Origin: Planctomycetota bacterium
GTDB lineage: Bacteria; Planctomycetota; UBA1135; GCA-002686595
Assembly: GCA_016872715.1 (NCBI GenBank)
Contig: VGZD01000013.1
Location: forward strand, 1 to 48,963
Direction of reading: 5' to 3'
Length of the DNA: 48,963 nt
Both the position numbers and the translations under genes were made by a program. Shown here one piece after another: positions 36,725 to 45,310 of this stretch. How positions within the stretch are numbered: the first letter of the stretch is position 1; each line of letters starts with the position of its first letter. The notes beneath the pieces were generated by a model. That model was not told where the DNA came from, did no database searches, and worked only from the letters and a program-made list of their open reading frames with translations.

Positions 36725-38839
36725 ATGACCCAAACCCGCGACAAGCGCCGCTTCGCGCACTTCGAGTACGACCCGGTCGACGACCGGCTCGGCGAGGGGC
36801 CGCTGTCGGCGGTGTTCCGCGCGCGCGACGTGCGGCTCGAGCGCACGGTGGCGCTCAAGATCCTGCGTGCGCACGTGGAGATCGACCCAGAGGCCAACCA
36901 GCGCTTCGAGCGCGAGGCGCGCCACACGTCGAACCTCGTGCACCCGTGCATCGCCACGATCTACGAGTACGGCGAATTCGAGGGCGAGCGCTACATCGCG
37001 ATGGAGTATCTCCAGGGCCGCACGCTCGACCGCATCATCAAGGACCAACTGCTCGGCCTCGACGAGGCGCTGCGCATCGCGGTGCAGGTGACGAGCGCGC
37101 TCTCGCTCGTGCATCGCCACGGGCTGATCCACCGCGACCTCAAGCCCGCGAACATCATGGTGCTGCACGACGGCTCCGTGAAGCTGCTCGACTTCGGCAT
37201 CGCGCGCGCGCGCGGCGAAGCGACGATCACGCAGCAGGGCATGCTCGTCGGCACGGTGCTCTACATGAGCCCCGAGCAAGTGCGCGGCGAGGAGCTCGAC
37301 GCCCGCAGCGACGTGTTCGCGATCGGCTCGGTGCTCTACCACGCCGTCTCGGGCCAACTCGCGTTCCCCGGCCATTCGTTCCCCGAGGTCTGCATGGCGA
37401 TCCTCGACGCGCGGCCGCGGCCGCTGTCGCAGGTGCGCCCGGGCGTGCCGCAGGCGCTCGAGGACTTCATCGCGCGCTGCCTCGATGCGGATCCCCACAA
37501 GCGCTTTCCGAACTCCGAGGTCGCGCACGGCGTGCTGCTCACGCTCGTCGACGCCCTCGCGCCGCGCGGCGCACACGAGCAGGCCGCGCACCTCTCGGGC
37601 CACCTCGCGCTCGCGCCGATTCGCTCGCACGCCAGTCGCTCGGGCCTCGCGGCGGACCTGCGCAAGGACATCGCCTCGGAGCTCGCGCGCACGGGGCTCT
37701 CGACCACGCTGCTCGGCGACGACCGCGTGCCCTCGAACATGGGCGCCGACTTCACGCTGCGCGGAGAGCTCTCGGTCGACGGACCGCGGGCGCGGCTCCT
37801 CGTCGTGCTCGAAGCGAATCCGCATCAAGACCTGACGCGCACTCGCGAAGTCTGGCGCGACACCTTCGAGCACAGCGACCCCGACGAGTTTGCCGTGCAA
37901 GGCGCGCTCGTGCGCACGACCGTGCGCCACCTGCGGCGTCAGCTCGCGGAGCAGCCGCTGCGCGAGACCGACGATGCGCGCGCGAGAGATCCCGAGGCGG
38001 CGCGCGCCACCGCGCTGCGCGGTCACGAGATCCTGCACCGCGGGATGACCAAGCACCTGCTCGCGTCGATGTCGTTGTTCCGACGCGCGCTCGAGCAGGA
38101 CTCGCGCTGCGCGCTCGCCCATGCCGGACTCTCCGAGGCGCTCGTGCGCAAGTACCTGTACTGGGATGGCGACGAGTCGTTCCTCGTGGAGAGCCGCGAG
38201 GAGGCGCGGCGCGCGCTGGCCTTCGATCCCTCCTGCGCGGAGGCGCACACCTCGCTGGGCTTCGGCTACCACCTGACCGGCATCACCGTCGACGCGCAGC
38301 GCGAGTATCGCCTCGCGATCCAGCTCAACCACGAGGAGTGGCTCGCCCACCGCCTGCTCGGCGCGCTGCTCTCGCGCGAAGGCAACTTCAAGGGCGCGTC
38401 GCCGCTGCTGCAACGCACGATCGCGATCCGCCCCAGCTACATCTCGACCTACGACCACCTGTACGTCGTGCTGCAACGCCTCGACCGCTACGAGGAGGCC
38501 ATCGAGATGGCCGATCGCGGCATCGCGGCCGCACGGCGCCAGCTCGCGCGCGTGCAGGACGATCAGGACACGCGATTGCACCTCGCGATGCTGCTCGCGC
38601 GCATGGGCCTGCGCGACGAGGCGCTCGCGGAGCTCGAAACGGCGCACCAGATCGGTCCGAAGGACGGCTACACCGCCTGCATGAGCGCGCAGGTGCACGC
38701 CGTGCTCGGCAACCCCGACGAGGCGCTCGCGTACCTGACGCAGGCCCAGTCGCGCGGCTATTTCATCCGCAGCGAGTTGCGCAGCTCCGAGTTCGAGATG
38801 CTGCGCGGCCTGCCCGCCTTCCAGTCGCTCGCGCGCTGA
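36725..38839 (+). CDS. Ser/Thr protein kinase with TolB-like and TPR domains
   Basis: Cytoplasmic Hanks-type kinase (704 aa). Kinase domain at about 20-275: LGEGPLSAVFRARD (glycine loop), Lys45 in VALKILR, HRDLKPANIM with catalytic Asp138, DFGIA, then MSPEQVRGEELDARSDVFAIG. From about 300-420 comes a TolB/FlgO-like region (FTLRGELSVDGPRARLLVVL, then FAVQGALVRTTVRHLRRQL), the module often seen between signalling domains and TPRs. From about 440 to the end are TPR units (AHAGLSEALVRKYL, AHTSLGFGYHLTG, EEAIEMADRGI). No membrane helix is seen, unusual compared with PknB-type kinases. It may pass signals to soluble targets held by the TPRs (inference). Confidence 0.92.
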   Translation: MTQTRDKRRFAHFEYDPVDDRLGEGPLSAVFRARDVRLERTVALKILRAHVEIDPEANQRFEREARHTSNLVHPCIATIYEYGEFEGERYIAMEYLQGRTLDRIIKDQLLGLDEALRIAVQVTSALSLVHRHGLIHRDLKPANIMVLHDGSVKLLDFGIARARGEATITQQGMLVGTVLYMSPEQVRGEELDARSDVFAIGSVLYHAVSGQLAFPGHSFPEVCMAILDARPRPLSQVRPGVPQALEDFIARCLDADPHKRFPNSEVAHGVLLTLVDALAPRGAHEQAAHLSGHLALAPIRSHASRSGLAADLRKDIASELARTGLSTTLLGDDRVPSNMGADFTLRGELSVDGPRARLLVVLEANPHQDLTRTREVWRDTFEHSDPDEFAVQGALVRTTVRHLRRQLAEQPLRETDDARARDPEAARATALRGHEILHRGMTKHLLASMSLFRRALEQDSRCALAHAGLSEALVRKYLYWDGDESFLVESREEARRALAFDPSCAEAHTSLGFGYHLTGITVDAQREYRLAIQLNHEEWLAHRLLGALLSREGNFKGASPLLQRTIAIRPSYISTYDHLYVVLQRLDRYEEAIEMADRGIAAARRQLARVQDDQDTRLHLAMLLARMGLRDEALAELETAHQIGPKDGYTACMSAQVHAVLGNPDEALAYLTQAQSRGYFIRSELRSSEFEMLRGLPAFQSLAR

Positions 38840-38854
38840 ATCGCGCGCTTGTGT

Positions 38855-38860
38855 TAGCTT
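38855..38860 (+). promoter_or_regulatory. candidate -10 for the thioredoxin-like selenoprotein
   Basis: TAGCTT lies 46 bases before the ATG at 38907 in the short gap after the kinase gene. The same hexamer occurs just before the cytochrome gene at 42130. Confidence 0.25.
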
Positions 38861-38906
38861 GCGCGCGGCGCCCGCGGTTTGCACGGCGCCATCACGAGGT
38901 CGATCC

Positions 38907-40022
38907 ATGCTGATACTCTCGTTCCTGCTCTGCGTCGCGCCCGACCCCATGCCGCGCCATCCGCTCGCGGTGGCGGCGAGCGAACCGACGATGAATGGGC
39001 CGCGACAGGACGCCAACACGGCCTATGCGGACCTCGTCAAGGAGTGCGAGGCGGCGGTGAAGGCGTGGCGCGACGAGTTGCGCGCGCTCTCGAAGTCGGA
39101 CAAGGCCAAGGCCGAGCTGCTCGAGAAACGCCACCCGGTGATCGCGTTCTGGCCGCGCTTCGAAGCGCTCTCGGCGAGCGATGGTCGCGCGCTGCTGTGG
39201 ATGCTCGAGGAGGGCGACAAGCTGCCCGGCACGAAGTCGCAAGCCATGGAGACGAAGGCGCGCCTGGTGGCGGAGCTGCTCCACAAGCACGCGAACCAGC
39301 CGTGGGCGGGCAGCGACGTGCCGCGAGCGCTCGCACGCCAGCGCATGTGGTTCGACGAAGCGTGGGTGCGCGCGCAACTCGAGGCGCTCGCGAGCGCCTC
39401 GCAGACGAAGGAAGTCTCGGCCAGCGCGCTTGCGGCGCTCGCGGGACGGCTCACCGGCCGCAATGCCACGCCCGAGGAGCTCGCGCGCGCCAAGGCGATC
39501 GACGCGCGGATCACGAGCGAGTTCGCCGGGACGAGCGCCGCGAAGGCCGTGGCGGAGAAGCAGGCGGGCGCAGCGTACGAGAAGGGCGGCGTGCCCGATG
39601 ACTTCGAGGCCACCGACACCGACGGCGTGAAGTTCAAGCTCTCCGACTACCGCGGCAAGGTGGTCCTGCTCGACTTCTGGGGCTTTTGGTGACAGCCCTG
39701 CCGGGAGATGATCCCGCACGAGCGGTCGCTCGTCGAGAAGTACAAGGACCGACCCTTCGCGATCGTCGGCGTGAACACGGACGCCAAAAAGGACGGCTAC
39801 GCGAAGGAGGCCTTGGAGCACAAGGTGACGTGGCGCAACGCGTGGACCGGCTCGCCGGAAAACGAACTCTCGCGCCGCTTCAGGGTGCGGGGCTATCCCA
39901 CGGTGCTGTTGCTCGATGGCACGGGGAAGATCCGCGAGAAGTGGCTCGGCGCGCCGACTCCGAAGGCGCTCGAGAAAGCGATCGAGGAACTGCTCGCGGA
40001 GTTCGGAGAGAGCGCGAAGTAG
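38907..40022 (+). CDS. exported thioredoxin-like protein, probable selenoprotein (UxPC)
   Basis: A TlpA/thioredoxin-fold protein (371 residues counting the TGA codon). The ATG at 38907 has CGAGG about 8 bases upstream and opens a signal-like MLILSFLLCVAPDP. Residues about 30-225 are helical and of unknown role. The thioredoxin domain begins near 238 (VPDDFEATDTDGVKFKLSDY). It runs GKVVLLDFWGFW, then TGA at 39690-39692 (position 262), then QPCREMIPHERSL. The TGA is exactly where the first Cys of WCxPC belongs; Cys265 is present. The fold continues normally (AIVGVNTDA, cis-Pro RGYPTVLLLD) to a TAG at 40022. A GGTC-loop hairpin follows the TGA. I infer selenocysteine; a Cys-to-stop mutation or sequence error is the alternative. 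No sel genes lie in this window. Confidence 0.7.
39690..39692 (+). other. in-frame TGA, probable selenocysteine codon
   Basis: Replaces the first redox cysteine of a thioredoxin motif, giving W-U-Q-P-C. Frame is identical before and after, and no other stop interrupts either side. Confidence 0.7.
39718..39733 (+). promoter_or_regulatory. candidate bacterial SECIS hairpin
   Basis: ACGAGC pairs perfectly with GCTCGT (6 bp) around the tetraloop GGTC. The loop starts 31 bases after the TGA. The apical loop GGUC is the same as in the E. coli fdhF SECIS, where the G and U are recognised by SelB. A second weaker stem (39702-39716, loop GATGA) starts 9 bases after the TGA. Confidence 0.5.
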
Positions 40023-40041
40023 CCCGCCGAGCGTCCCAAGC

Positions 40042-40093
40042 GTGCCGCGCGGCGTTCCCGTTGAGGGATTCGCGGCGCGGCACTATGCTTTTT
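40042..40093 (+). terminator. intrinsic terminator after the selenoprotein gene
   Basis: GTGCCGCGC (40042-40050) pairs with GCGCGGCAC (40075-40083), with further inner pairs (GCG/CGC and TCCC/GGGA around GTTGA), followed by TTTTT at 40089-40093. TATGCT at 40084-40089 overlaps it and may be the typA -10. Confidence 0.75.
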
Positions 40094-40164
40094 GGCCCTT
40101 CGAAACCGGCCGAGCCCTCTCCCTGAGCGCACCCTGCCCGTACCGAGCCGCACGAGACCCTGCC

Positions 40165-42018
40165 ATGGCCAGCCAGAAGCCCGCGATCAAGAACATCGCC
40201 ATCATTGCGCACGTCGACCACGGCAAGACGACCCTCGTCGACGCCATGTTCCAGTTCGCCGGAACCTTCCGCGCCAACCAGAAGGTCGAAACCTGCGTGA
40301 TGGACTCCGATGCGCAGGAACGCGAGCGCGGCATCACGATCCTCGCCAAGAACACCTCGCTCAACTACCTCGGCACGCGCATCAACGTCGTCGACACGCC
40401 GGGCCACGCCGACTTCGGCGGGCAGGTCGAACGCACGCTCAACATGGCCGACGCGGCGCTCCTGCTCGTCGACGCCCACGAAGGCCCGATGCCGCAGACG
40501 CGCTTCGTGCTCAAGAAAGCCTTCGAGCGCGGCCTCAAGGTGCTGGTGATGGTCAACAAGATCGACCGTCCCGACCAGCGCGCGCACGAAGTGCTCAACG
40601 AGGTGTTCGACCTGTTCATCGAGCTCGGCGCCCACGACGACCAGCTCGAATTCCCGGTCGTCTACGGCTCGGGTCGCTCGGGCTTCGCGGTCAAGAACTT
40701 CGACGACGCCTTCACGGAAGGCGCGAAGGACATGAAGCCCTTGTTCGACATGCTCCTCGAGTTCGTGCCGGCGCCGCCGCAGGACGACGACGCGCCGCTG
40801 CAGTTCCAGTGCGCGACGATCGAGCACGACGACTTCCTCGGCCGCATCGGCATCGGCCGCGTTTTCCGCGGCACGCTCAAGCCCGGCATGCGCGTCGCGA
40901 TCTGCCACCCCGACCGCGAGAGCGCCGTGCTGACCTCGATCAAGCAGGTGATGCGCTTCGAGGGTCTCTCGCGTCAACCGGCCAGCGAGGTCTGCGCCGG
41001 CGACATCGCGCTCGTCGGTGGCGGCGTCGACGAGCTCAAGATCGGCGACACGCTCTGCCCGACCGACGTGCAGGACCCGCTGCCCTCGATCAAGCTCGAG
41101 GAGCCGACCATCGCCATGACCTTCGGCGTCAACAACTCGCCGTTCGCGGGCAAGGAAGGCAGGTTCGTCACCAGCCGCCAGATTGCCTCGCGCCTCGAGC
41201 TCGCGCAGATGCGCGACGTGGCGCTGATCGTCTCCCCCACCGCCGCCGCCGACACGTACGAGGTCAAGGGCCGCGGCGTGATGCACCTCGGCGTGCTCGC
41301 GGAGAACATGCGCCGCGAGGGCTTCGAGTTCGCCGTCGGCAAGCCGCGCGTCATCCTCAAGGACGTCAACGGCGAGCTGTGTGAGCCGATGGAGCGCGCG
41401 GTGATCGAAGTGCCGAGCGAGCACGCCGGCAAGGTCATCGAGTTCCTCGGTCGCCGCCGCGGCGAGATGCTCCACATGGAGCCCTTCGGCGCCACCAGCG
41501 TGCGCCTAGAGTTCCTCGTGCCCTCGCGCGGCCTGATCGGCGCGCGCACGGCGATGATGACCATGTCGAAGGGCGAAGCGATCCTGAGCCACGTGTTCGA
41601 CTCGTGGCGCCCCGATCAGGGCCCGGTCGTCGGCCGCACCAACGGCGTGCTGATCGCCGACCGCTCGGGCGACTCGGTGCCCTACGGCATGTTCAACCTG
41701 CTCGACCGCGGCGAGTTCTTCATCGAATCGGGCACGCCGGTGTACGAGGGCATGATCGTCGGCGAGAACAACAAGGACTCGGACCTCGACCTCAACGTGT
41801 GCCGCGAGAAGAAGCTCACGAACATCCGCTCGGCCGGTGCCGACGAAAACGTGAGCCTGCCGCCGCCGCGCCAGATGTCGCTCGAGGAGTGCCTCGAGTA
41901 CATCGACGACGACGAGCTGGTCGAGATCACGCCGAAGAACCTGCGCCTGCGCAAGCGCATCCTGACCGCGGTCGAGCGCACGAAGGCCGCGCGCAAGGCG
42001 TCCAAGGCCGGCGTCTAG
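40165..42018 (+). CDS. typA: translational GTPase TypA/BipA
   Basis: Ribosome-associated GTPase of the TypA/BipA family (617 aa), linked to ribosome assembly and growth under stress. G1 is AHVDHGKTT (15-23), G2 includes RGITILAKNTSLNY, G3 is DTPGHADFGG, G4 is VNKIDRPD and G5 lies in YGSGRSG. Domains II, III and V follow, then the TypA-specific C-terminal part (SGDSVPYGMFNL, GMIVGENNKDSDLDLNV, KKLTNIRSAGADE). Start at 40165 (MASQKPAIKNIAI) is the usual beginning. A probable own promoter overlaps the upstream terminator. The length matches the family (about 605-620). Confidence 0.96.
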   Translation: MASQKPAIKNIAIIAHVDHGKTTLVDAMFQFAGTFRANQKVETCVMDSDAQERERGITILAKNTSLNYLGTRINVVDTPGHADFGGQVERTLNMADAALLLVDAHEGPMPQTRFVLKKAFERGLKVLVMVNKIDRPDQRAHEVLNEVFDLFIELGAHDDQLEFPVVYGSGRSGFAVKNFDDAFTEGAKDMKPLFDMLLEFVPAPPQDDDAPLQFQCATIEHDDFLGRIGIGRVFRGTLKPGMRVAICHPDRESAVLTSIKQVMRFEGLSRQPASEVCAGDIALVGGGVDELKIGDTLCPTDVQDPLPSIKLEEPTIAMTFGVNNSPFAGKEGRFVTSRQIASRLELAQMRDVALIVSPTAAADTYEVKGRGVMHLGVLAENMRREGFEFAVGKPRVILKDVNGELCEPMERAVIEVPSEHAGKVIEFLGRRRGEMLHMEPFGATSVRLEFLVPSRGLIGARTAMMTMSKGEAILSHVFDSWRPDQGPVVGRTNGVLIADRSGDSVPYGMFNLLDRGEFFIESGTPVYEGMIVGENNKDSDLDLNVCREKKLTNIRSAGADENVSLPPPRQMSLEECLEYIDDDELVEITPKNLRLRKRILTAVERTKAARKASKAGV

Positions 42019-42053
42019 CCGCTCCGAACGACCCGCGCGATCCGAACGCCCGA

Positions 42054-42092
42054 GCGGGCCTGCGCGTGCCACACCCTCGCGCGCAGGCCCGC
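42054..42092. terminator. long stem-loop after typA
   Basis: GCGGGCCTGCGCG (42054-42066) pairs perfectly over 13 bp with 42080-42092 around a 13-base loop, 36 bases after the typA stop. No T tract follows, so it is either a terminator that relies on stem strength or a processing site. Confidence 0.5.
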
Positions 42093-42103
42093 CGCAGTTC
42101 GAC

Positions 42104-42135
42104 CCATGGGCCCATGGCCCGCTCGGCGCTAGCTT
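42104..42135 (+). promoter_or_regulatory. 14-bp palindrome and -10 before cytochrome gene
   Basis: CCATGGGCCCATGG at 42104-42117 is a perfect palindrome. TAGCTT at 42130-42135 is a -10 candidate 9 bases before the ATG at 42145. With a 17-base spacer the -35 would fall inside the palindrome (42107-42112), as expected for an operator. Confidence 0.4.
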
Positions 42136-42144
42136 CGGCGCTCC

Positions 42145-43800
42145 ATGCAACGTTCCACGATCACGCTCGGGCTGCTCGGACTCGCGCTCTCCTGCGCCGT
42201 CGCCACGAACCCGCCCGGCTCGGCGCAGCTCCCCTCGGCAACCGACGGCGCCGCCGCGCGCGAGGTCGCGGCGGGAACGGGCGCCTTTCTGGATGCGCAA
42301 CGCTGCGCGCTGTGCCACAGCCACTCGCCGCTCGCGCGCGCGATGACGACCAACGGCGGGGACGACGTCTCGCCCCACGGCACGTGGAGCGCGACCATGA
42401 TGGCCAACTCGTTTCGCGATCCGTACTGGCGCGCCCAGATGGCGCACGAGGTCGAGACCGCGCCGCACATGCGAGCGCAGATCGAGGGGCTGTGCCTGCG
42501 CTGCCACGCGCCGACGGAGAGCCACCGTGCGCGGCTCGATCGTCGTCCGCCGCCGAGCATCGAGAGCGCGCTCGCATCGCTGCTCGCGAAGGACGGCGTT
42601 TCGTGCACCGTGTGTCATCAGGCGCAGCCCGAGAACCTCGGGACGCCCGCGAGTTTCTCGGGCCGGCTCGACATCCGCGACGAACAGCGCATCTTCGGGC
42701 CCTACGCGAGCCCCTCGACCGGTCCGATGCGCATGCACACCGGCTACACGCCCGAGCACGGCCCGCACATCTCGTCGTCCGCGCTGTGCGGCGCGTGTCA
42801 CACGCTCTACACGCACTCGGAAGGCGCCGAGCGTCCGTTCCTCGAGCAGGCGCCGTACCTCGAGTGGCGCAACAGCGTGTTCAGCGATGAGGTTGAGCGC
42901 ACGGACGAGTCGCGCGGCTGCGTCGAGTGCCACATGAGCGACGGTGGCTCGATGCGCATCGCGCGCAACCCCAGCGGCCGCGACTTCAACATCGCGATCC
43001 GCGACAACGTGCGCAGCCACGCGATGATCGGCGGCAACGCGTTCATGACGGACCTGCTGCGCAAGCACCGCGACGAACTGCGGGTGACGGCGAGCGACGC
43101 TGCGCTCGAACGCGTCGCGTCGGCCACGCGCGCGCAGCTCGCGCACTCGACGGCTCGCATCGACCTACGCAACGCAAAGCGCGAAGGCGGCGTGCTGCGG
43201 TTCGACCTCGCGGTCGAGAACCTCACCGGCCACAAGTTGCCGAGCGGCTATCCGTCGCGCCGCGCGTGGCTCTCCGTCGAGGTGCGCGCGGGCAACACCA
43301 CGCTGTTCGAGACGGGCGTGGTCGACACCGAGGGCCGCATCTGTGGACTCGCCGACGAGCTCGCGCAGCCGCACTTCGACGTGGTGAGTTCGCCGGAGCA
43401 GGTCGTCGTGTACGAGATGATCGCGCTCGATCGCCACGGCGCGCCGACGGTCTCGCTCGCGGAGATGGTCGAGCATCGCAAGGACACGCGCCTGCTGCCG
43501 CGCGGCTGGCGCGCGGACGGTCCGCACGCCGACGAGACGGCTCCGGTCGGGACCAGCGGCGACGACGACTTCGTGGGCGGCGGCGATGTCGTGACGTACT
43601 CGCTCGCGCTCCCCGCCAACGCGGACGGCGAGCTGCTCATCGTCGCGCGCATGCTCTACCAGACGATTCCACCGGCGTGGGCCGACGGCCTGCGCGACTC
43701 GCGCACGCAGGAAGCGCGCGACTTCCTGCGCATGTACGACGGCATGGAGAAGCTGCCGGAGACGCTGGCGACGGCCGCGCTGGTCGTGCCGGCCAAGTGA
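42145..43800 (+). CDS. pentaheme c-type cytochrome lipoprotein
   Basis: Exported multiheme cytochrome (551 aa) with signal peptide and lipobox LALSC (Cys17), so anchored to a membrane facing the periplasm or outside. Five CxxCH heme c sites are visible: CALCH at 54, CLRCH at 117, CTVCH at 154, CGACH at 215 and CVECH at 259. The heme-binding half resembles cytochrome c554-like proteins. The C-terminal half (about 320-551) is beta-rich without hemes (AVENLTGHKLPSGYPSRRAWLSV is a typical stretch). It probably carries electrons to or from an external acceptor; no partner enzyme gene is adjacent, so the pathway is unknown. Confidence 0.9.
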   Translation: MQRSTITLGLLGLALSCAVATNPPGSAQLPSATDGAAAREVAAGTGAFLDAQRCALCHSHSPLARAMTTNGGDDVSPHGTWSATMMANSFRDPYWRAQMAHEVETAPHMRAQIEGLCLRCHAPTESHRARLDRRPPPSIESALASLLAKDGVSCTVCHQAQPENLGTPASFSGRLDIRDEQRIFGPYASPSTGPMRMHTGYTPEHGPHISSSALCGACHTLYTHSEGAERPFLEQAPYLEWRNSVFSDEVERTDESRGCVECHMSDGGSMRIARNPSGRDFNIAIRDNVRSHAMIGGNAFMTDLLRKHRDELRVTASDAALERVASATRAQLAHSTARIDLRNAKREGGVLRFDLAVENLTGHKLPSGYPSRRAWLSVEVRAGNTTLFETGVVDTEGRICGLADELAQPHFDVVSSPEQVVVYEMIALDRHGAPTVSLAEMVEHRKDTRLLPRGWRADGPHADETAPVGTSGDDDFVGGGDVVTYSLALPANADGELLIVARMLYQTIPPAWADGLRDSRTQEARDFLRMYDGMEKLPETLATAALVVPAK

Positions 43801-43825
43801 TCGGTGACGCGACGCTCGCGCACGC

Positions 43826-45310
43826 TCAGTAGCCGAGCATCTCGAGCATCCTCTGGTGCTCCGCGTCCCGGTCGGCGCCTTCCGTGGGCGCGCCGATCGG
43901 CCGCACGGAGCGCAGCAGCCGCCCGAGGCCTTCGCGGAGTCGCTGCGCGACTTCTGGGTTGTGCTTCGACACGTCGACCAGCTCGCCAGAGTCGTTCTCG
44001 AGGTCGTAGAGCGCCGCCGGGCCGCCGATCCGCTGCACGAGCTTCCAGCGCCCGGCTTCGGTGCACGACATGAGGCCGCTCTCGAAGCGCGCGACATCGT
44101 GCTGCGGGTACTCCTTGCGCACCGCCGCGAGCGGCTTGGGGAACGGCCGCTGGTAGTCGGAGATCCGCACGCGGCTCGCCTTCGGCGCAAGCAGGCTCTG
44201 CGCGTGCCGCACGCCGAGCTCCGGCACGGGTACACCCGCGAGCTCGAGCAGCGTCGGGAAGAGGTCCATCGACATCACCGGACTGCGGTCGCGGCCCGGC
44301 GCGAAGCGCGCGGGGTAGCGCACGACGAGCGGCACGCGCACGAGCGCCTGATTGAGCGCGTACTGGTGGTCGAGCAGATGTTGGTCGCCGAGGTTCTCGC
44401 CGTGGTCCGCGGTGACGATGATCACCGTGTCGTCGACCATCCCGCGGGCCTCCAGTTCCGCGACCAGCCCCGCGAACAGGCCGTCGAGCTCGAGCAGCGC
44501 CGAGTCGTATATGTCGCGCAGCACCTCGAGCTGCTCCGGCGGATACTCGTACAGCCCGAAGCAGTAGGCCCAGGTGTCCTTCCAGCTGAACTCCGTCGCG
44601 TAGGTCGCATCGACCTCGGCCGGCGTGAGCAGCTTCTCGCGCATCTCGCGCGGCGGGATCAGCGGGCGGTGCGACTCCATGTAGTTGAAGAAGGCGAGGA
44701 ACGGCTGCTCTTTTTGTGCGCGCGCGTCGAGCCAGCGCGCGAAACCCTCGCGACCGAGCTCACCCGCCGCCTTGATGACCCACGGGTTCGTGCCGCGATC
44801 CTCGGCGCGCTGCGCGAGCTCGCGCGTCGACACGCTCTCCGGCACCTTGCGCTTGAAAATCTGGATCGCACGCTCGCGCACGGCCTCGTCGAACGGATGC
44901 TCCTCGACCTCGAAGCCCTGCAGGAAGTTCTCCGTGCGCGAGATGTGCGGGTTCGCCGCCCACGCATAGGTCGAGTAGCCCGCGCCGCGCAGGTGTTCGG
45001 CCACCGTGACGAGCTTGGAGTCGAGAAACTCCGCGCCGTGCATCGCGCCGTGCTCCGCCGGCAGGAGGCCCGTGAACATCGAGGCATGCGAAGGCACGGT
45101 CCAGCACGAGGACGACTGGCAGTCCTCGAACACGCGCGCTTCCTGCGCAAAGCGCTCGAGAAACGGCGTCGTCTTGCGCTCGTACCCGTACAAGCTCAGG
45201 TGATCCGCGCGCGTCGTGTCCCACACGACCCACAGCACATTGGGGCGCTTGGATTCCTGCGAGCAGCCGAGCAGCGCGAGCGCACAACCGAGTGCGAGCG
45301 AGCTACGCAT
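43826..45310 (-). CDS. sulfatase-like lipoprotein with Thr at the nucleophile site
   Basis: Alkaline-phosphatase-superfamily lipoprotein (494 aa); lipobox ALLGC, Cys16. Metal-site segments: VVWDTTRADHLSLYGY (Asp31) and VIIVTADHGENLGD. The nucleophile region reads WTVPSHASMFTG, so Thr71 stands where true sulfatases have the Cys or Ser converted to formylglycine (C/S-x-P-S-R), and His replaces the Arg. Thr nucleophiles occur in phosphotransferase and phosphatase relatives, so a role in phosphate- or phosphonate-group transfer is as likely as sulfate removal. The ATG at 45310 is chosen over a GTG at 45316; it overlaps the upstream glycosyltransferase gene by 8 bases. Confidence 0.85.
   Translation of the reverse strand: MRSSLALGCALALLGCSQESKRPNVLWVVWDTTRADHLSLYGYERKTTPFLERFAQEARVFEDCQSSSCWTVPSHASMFTGLLPAEHGAMHGAEFLDSKLVTVAEHLRGAGYSTYAWAANPHISRTENFLQGFEVEEHPFDEAVRERAIQIFKRKVPESVSTRELAQRAEDRGTNPWVIKAAGELGREGFARWLDARAQKEQPFLAFFNYMESHRPLIPPREMREKLLTPAEVDATYATEFSWKDTWAYCFGLYEYPPEQLEVLRDIYDSALLELDGLFAGLVAELEARGMVDDTVIIVTADHGENLGDQHLLDHQYALNQALVRVPLVVRYPARFAPGRDRSPVMSMDLFPTLLELAGVPVPELGVRHAQSLLAPKASRVRISDYQRPFPKPLAAVRKEYPQHDVARFESGLMSCTEAGRWKLVQRIGGPAALYDLENDSGELVDVSKHNPEVAQRLREGLGRLLRSVRPIGAPTEGADRDAEHQRMLEMLGY

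Noticed and set aside
35417-39019. 1200-codon open frame on the minus strand opposite the PIG-L, kinase and selenoprotein genes
   Set aside because: Shadow frame: Arg/His/Leu-biased composition, no motif; the plus strand carries clear kinase and deacetylase motifs.
30907-39692. Genome-wide reassignment of TGA to Trp
   Set aside because: TGA is the terminal stop of many genes here, and Trp at position 262 of the thioredoxin would abolish its redox motif.
39702-39716. First stem-loop after the TGA (CGGGA/TCCCG, loop GATGA) as the SECIS
   Set aside because: Only 5 bp and its loop begins 14 bases after the TGA, rather close; the later GGTC-loop stem fits better. Kept as an alternative.
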